DNA of 64,000 bases from Dysidea avara (taxonomy: Eukaryota > Porifera > Demospongiae > Dictyoceratida > Dysideidae), in contig NC_089281.1 in assembly GCF_963678975.1 (NCBI RefSeq), positions 24,408,765 through 24,472,764 on the forward strand, in the 5' to 3' direction. Positions 57,301 to 64,000 of this stretch are shown piece by piece. The position numbers and the translations under genes were made by a program. The notes under the pieces were generated by a model. That model saw nothing but the letters and a program-made list of their open reading frames with translations. It searched no databases and had not been told where the DNA came from. Each line of letters opens with the position of its first letter. Within the stretch, counting starts at the first letter, position 1.

Positions 57301-58324
57301 GTTTCACCACAAGTATCTTCTTAATCAAATAGAAACTATCCTCAAATAAAACCTCTTAGCATTCCAAGAAAAGGAGTGCTGAGAAACATGCTGATGAGGC
57401 ACTGATGTATATCACAAAGGAATTATAAACAACTCAAACATTTTACAAAGGAAAAGCTGTTAATGACTTCCACAAATTCCTCAGTGATTTAAAAAAAAAA
57501 CAATGCATTAACATGCCAACACTACTAAACACTAAAGTCTTGTCTGCTTTTAATGGGTACAAAGTGGATGGATTATCAAAGTTCTCTTTTTATATCCCAT
57601 TAATATAGTGTACATGATCTACAGTACTGTTACAATTATTAATAGAGTTTAACCCAACACTTCACTTTACACAGAGAGAACATAAAATGCAGCATTAAAC
57701 ATCATTACACCAGGCACCGCAGTTTTCATATAGTACTCGTATAATATAGAAGCAACTCTTTTAAGAAAATTTGCATATTCGTAAATGCAACACAAATTTA
57801 ATGGTGCTAACTTGCAGCAATTCCACCTGTCAAGTTGTAACCTGCAGGTTTGGAGGTCAGAAACTGTTGTTTTGACACATATTTGCACCATTATCCTCGC
57901 CATCATTACTGACCATCGTTGCCCGCCTGGCATGTGGTTTCCAGCTAATGTGGACAAGCTGGGCGGGCTGTACAGCAACCCCCCGCATAGCAACAGCATG
58001 CTTCACACAGTTGCGACATCTACTAGCCTAATACTATATTTGGCGTGAAAAAAATCCAGATACCAAAATATATTAGAACTCAACTAAGAAACTTCGAAAA
58101 ACAACGTCTGACTTCGCAACCGGTCAAAAAATTCTAACAGCATTTATACAAAACGTATGCAACATTAAATTTCTTACGTGTCGTCGTATACAAACCCTCC
58201 AAAGAGTGTATTGGAGTAGAGTAGAAACGCAAGTGAGAACAACAGCACCGCTGCACACGCCTCATTCATTTCCACACGAATAAGAGGGCTTGGTCCAGCA
58301 CGAGATCATTAATGATCTAAATAG
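54330..58324. other. Gene-poor spacer upstream of V-ATPase B
   Basis: 54,395-54,545 is a third, decayed copy of the coding-like segment at 49,087-49,350. 'actctaatagaacagtcac' lies near 54,864 and a pogo-like terminus 'gattcactgtata' near 54,938. From 55,000 to 58,300 I find no coding exon pattern. The frames at 57,667-57,999 (-) and 57,785-58,048 (+) overlap each other and match nothing I know. Confidence 0.45.
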
Positions 58325-58330
58325 CACGTG
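58325..58330. promoter_or_regulatory. E-box (CACGTG) just upstream of V-ATPase B start
   Basis: 'agcacgtgat' lies 33 nt before the ATG. In vertebrates, lysosomal and V-ATPase genes carry TFEB-type CLEAR sites built on CACGTG; this site matches the core only. Confidence 0.35.
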
Positions 58331-58362
58331 ATCTTTCGTGATCTTTAAGCACGAGACTGCAA

Positions 58363-63340
<4,978 letters not shown>

Positions 63341-63433
63341 TAATACAGCCCATTGCTGACTACCAGCTGTATGCAGTGGAATCTGTCTTAGCAGTCACCT
63401 ATACACAGGTATCTCTTTATAGCATACCGTGAT

Positions 63434-63871
63434 CAAGGGCGGATCCAGGAGCTGGCAAGGGGAGGGGCACAAACAGGCTAAGTTGTAGGTGGTTGGGGAG
63501 AGCCAGATTCTCTAGTTCAGTGCTGCATTTTTGAAGCAGCAAATAATTACCTCTTAGTAATGTCTCGCAGTTGATTTTTGCCATTTTTGCCTTTTAAAAG
63601 GCTCTGAGTGTCTTTAAACCAGCAACACGATTATTATTTTTAGAGGTGCTTAGTACGCACGAATGTGCTGGGTGGTAATTTCACTGCTAGTTTGACTTTA
63701 GTTCGCTTTGGTTTTAGGTGAATTTGTAATAAATGCTAGTAAAATGTGCATATTTTCATGTGTTGATAAACTGATCTCGGCCTGACACAAAGTTTAGTAG
63801 CTAGCTGTTTTAATCAGAAGCATGGCTGGCTCATTTTCCCCAAATGCCCCATGCTGGATCCACCATTGGTG
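63434..63871. mobile_element. Probable hAT-like MITE in V-ATPase B intron 12
   Basis: The left end 'caagggcggatccaggag' and the right end 'tgctggatccaccattggtg' are imperfect inverted copies around 'ggatcca'. The target duplication is not clear. Confidence 0.45.
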
Positions 63872-64000
63872 ATGCACCAATCGTAATGTAAAAAGTCAAC
63901 CATCTGTCAAATGCAGGCACCTGCTTGCTAATGCTATCCTTGCTTAGACAGGTTCCAATGCAGCTTCGTATGATTCCCACCCATAGACAAGCTATCATTG

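Noticed and set aside
57667..58048. Overlapping ORFs of 110 (-) and 87 (+) codons upstream of V-ATPase B
   Set aside because: They overlap on opposite strands and neither resembles a known protein or shows splice context.

Overview
This is animal nuclear DNA: AT-rich, with spliced genes, short GT-AG introns (often 50-100 nt), microsatellites and many small DNA transposons. The gene set (a TMTC-family O-mannosyltransferase, the V-ATPase B subunit, globin-fold proteins) and the repeats fit an early-branching metazoan. I lean to a demosponge, but nothing here fixes the phylum.

Layout. (1) 1-10,380: repeat-rich flank with one dead globin gene (893-2,576), one globin scrap, several TIR elements, a GC-rich 12-bp minisatellite beside a perfect 27-bp palindrome, and a LINE 3' scrap. 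(2) about 10,380-32,120 (unit A) and about 33,280-49,775 (unit B) form a tandem segmental duplication. Each unit holds, in order, a TMTC gene on the minus strand, then globin-like genes on the plus strand called here Glb1, Glb2 and Glb3, with truncated globin pieces between them. In unit B everything looks intact: TMTC (at least 15 coding exons), Glb1B, Glb2B and Glb3B. In unit A, TMTC and Glb1 are broken while Glb2A and Glb3A are intact. Each unit later gained its own transposons, so the other unit often shows the empty site. (3) 21,916-26,415 in unit A is a nested stack: a pogo/Tigger-like TIR element containing two further TIR elements, one of them split by a 5'-truncated LINE with a restriction-like endonuclease region. 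(4) 50,167-54,325: a decayed Ty3/gypsy retrotransposon with very short LTRs. (5) 54,330-58,362: gene-poor. (6) 58,363 to beyond the window end: V-ATPase subunit B, 12 exons visible.

The most interesting content is the globin-like cluster. The genes have two introns at the classical globin positions B12.2 (phase 2) and G7.0 (phase 0) and a globin-like helix pattern, but the position of the haem-binding proximal histidine (F8) holds Gly, Ala or Asn, and the CD1 phenylalanine is not evident. They look like a tandem family of globin-fold proteins that may not bind haem in the usual way. Glb2 and Glb3 share a TATA-like box and a 5' leader intron, and several copies carry a palindromic CRE (TGACGTCA) in intron 1. 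I see no sequence evidence that the globins and TMTC act together; their linkage is explained by the duplication.
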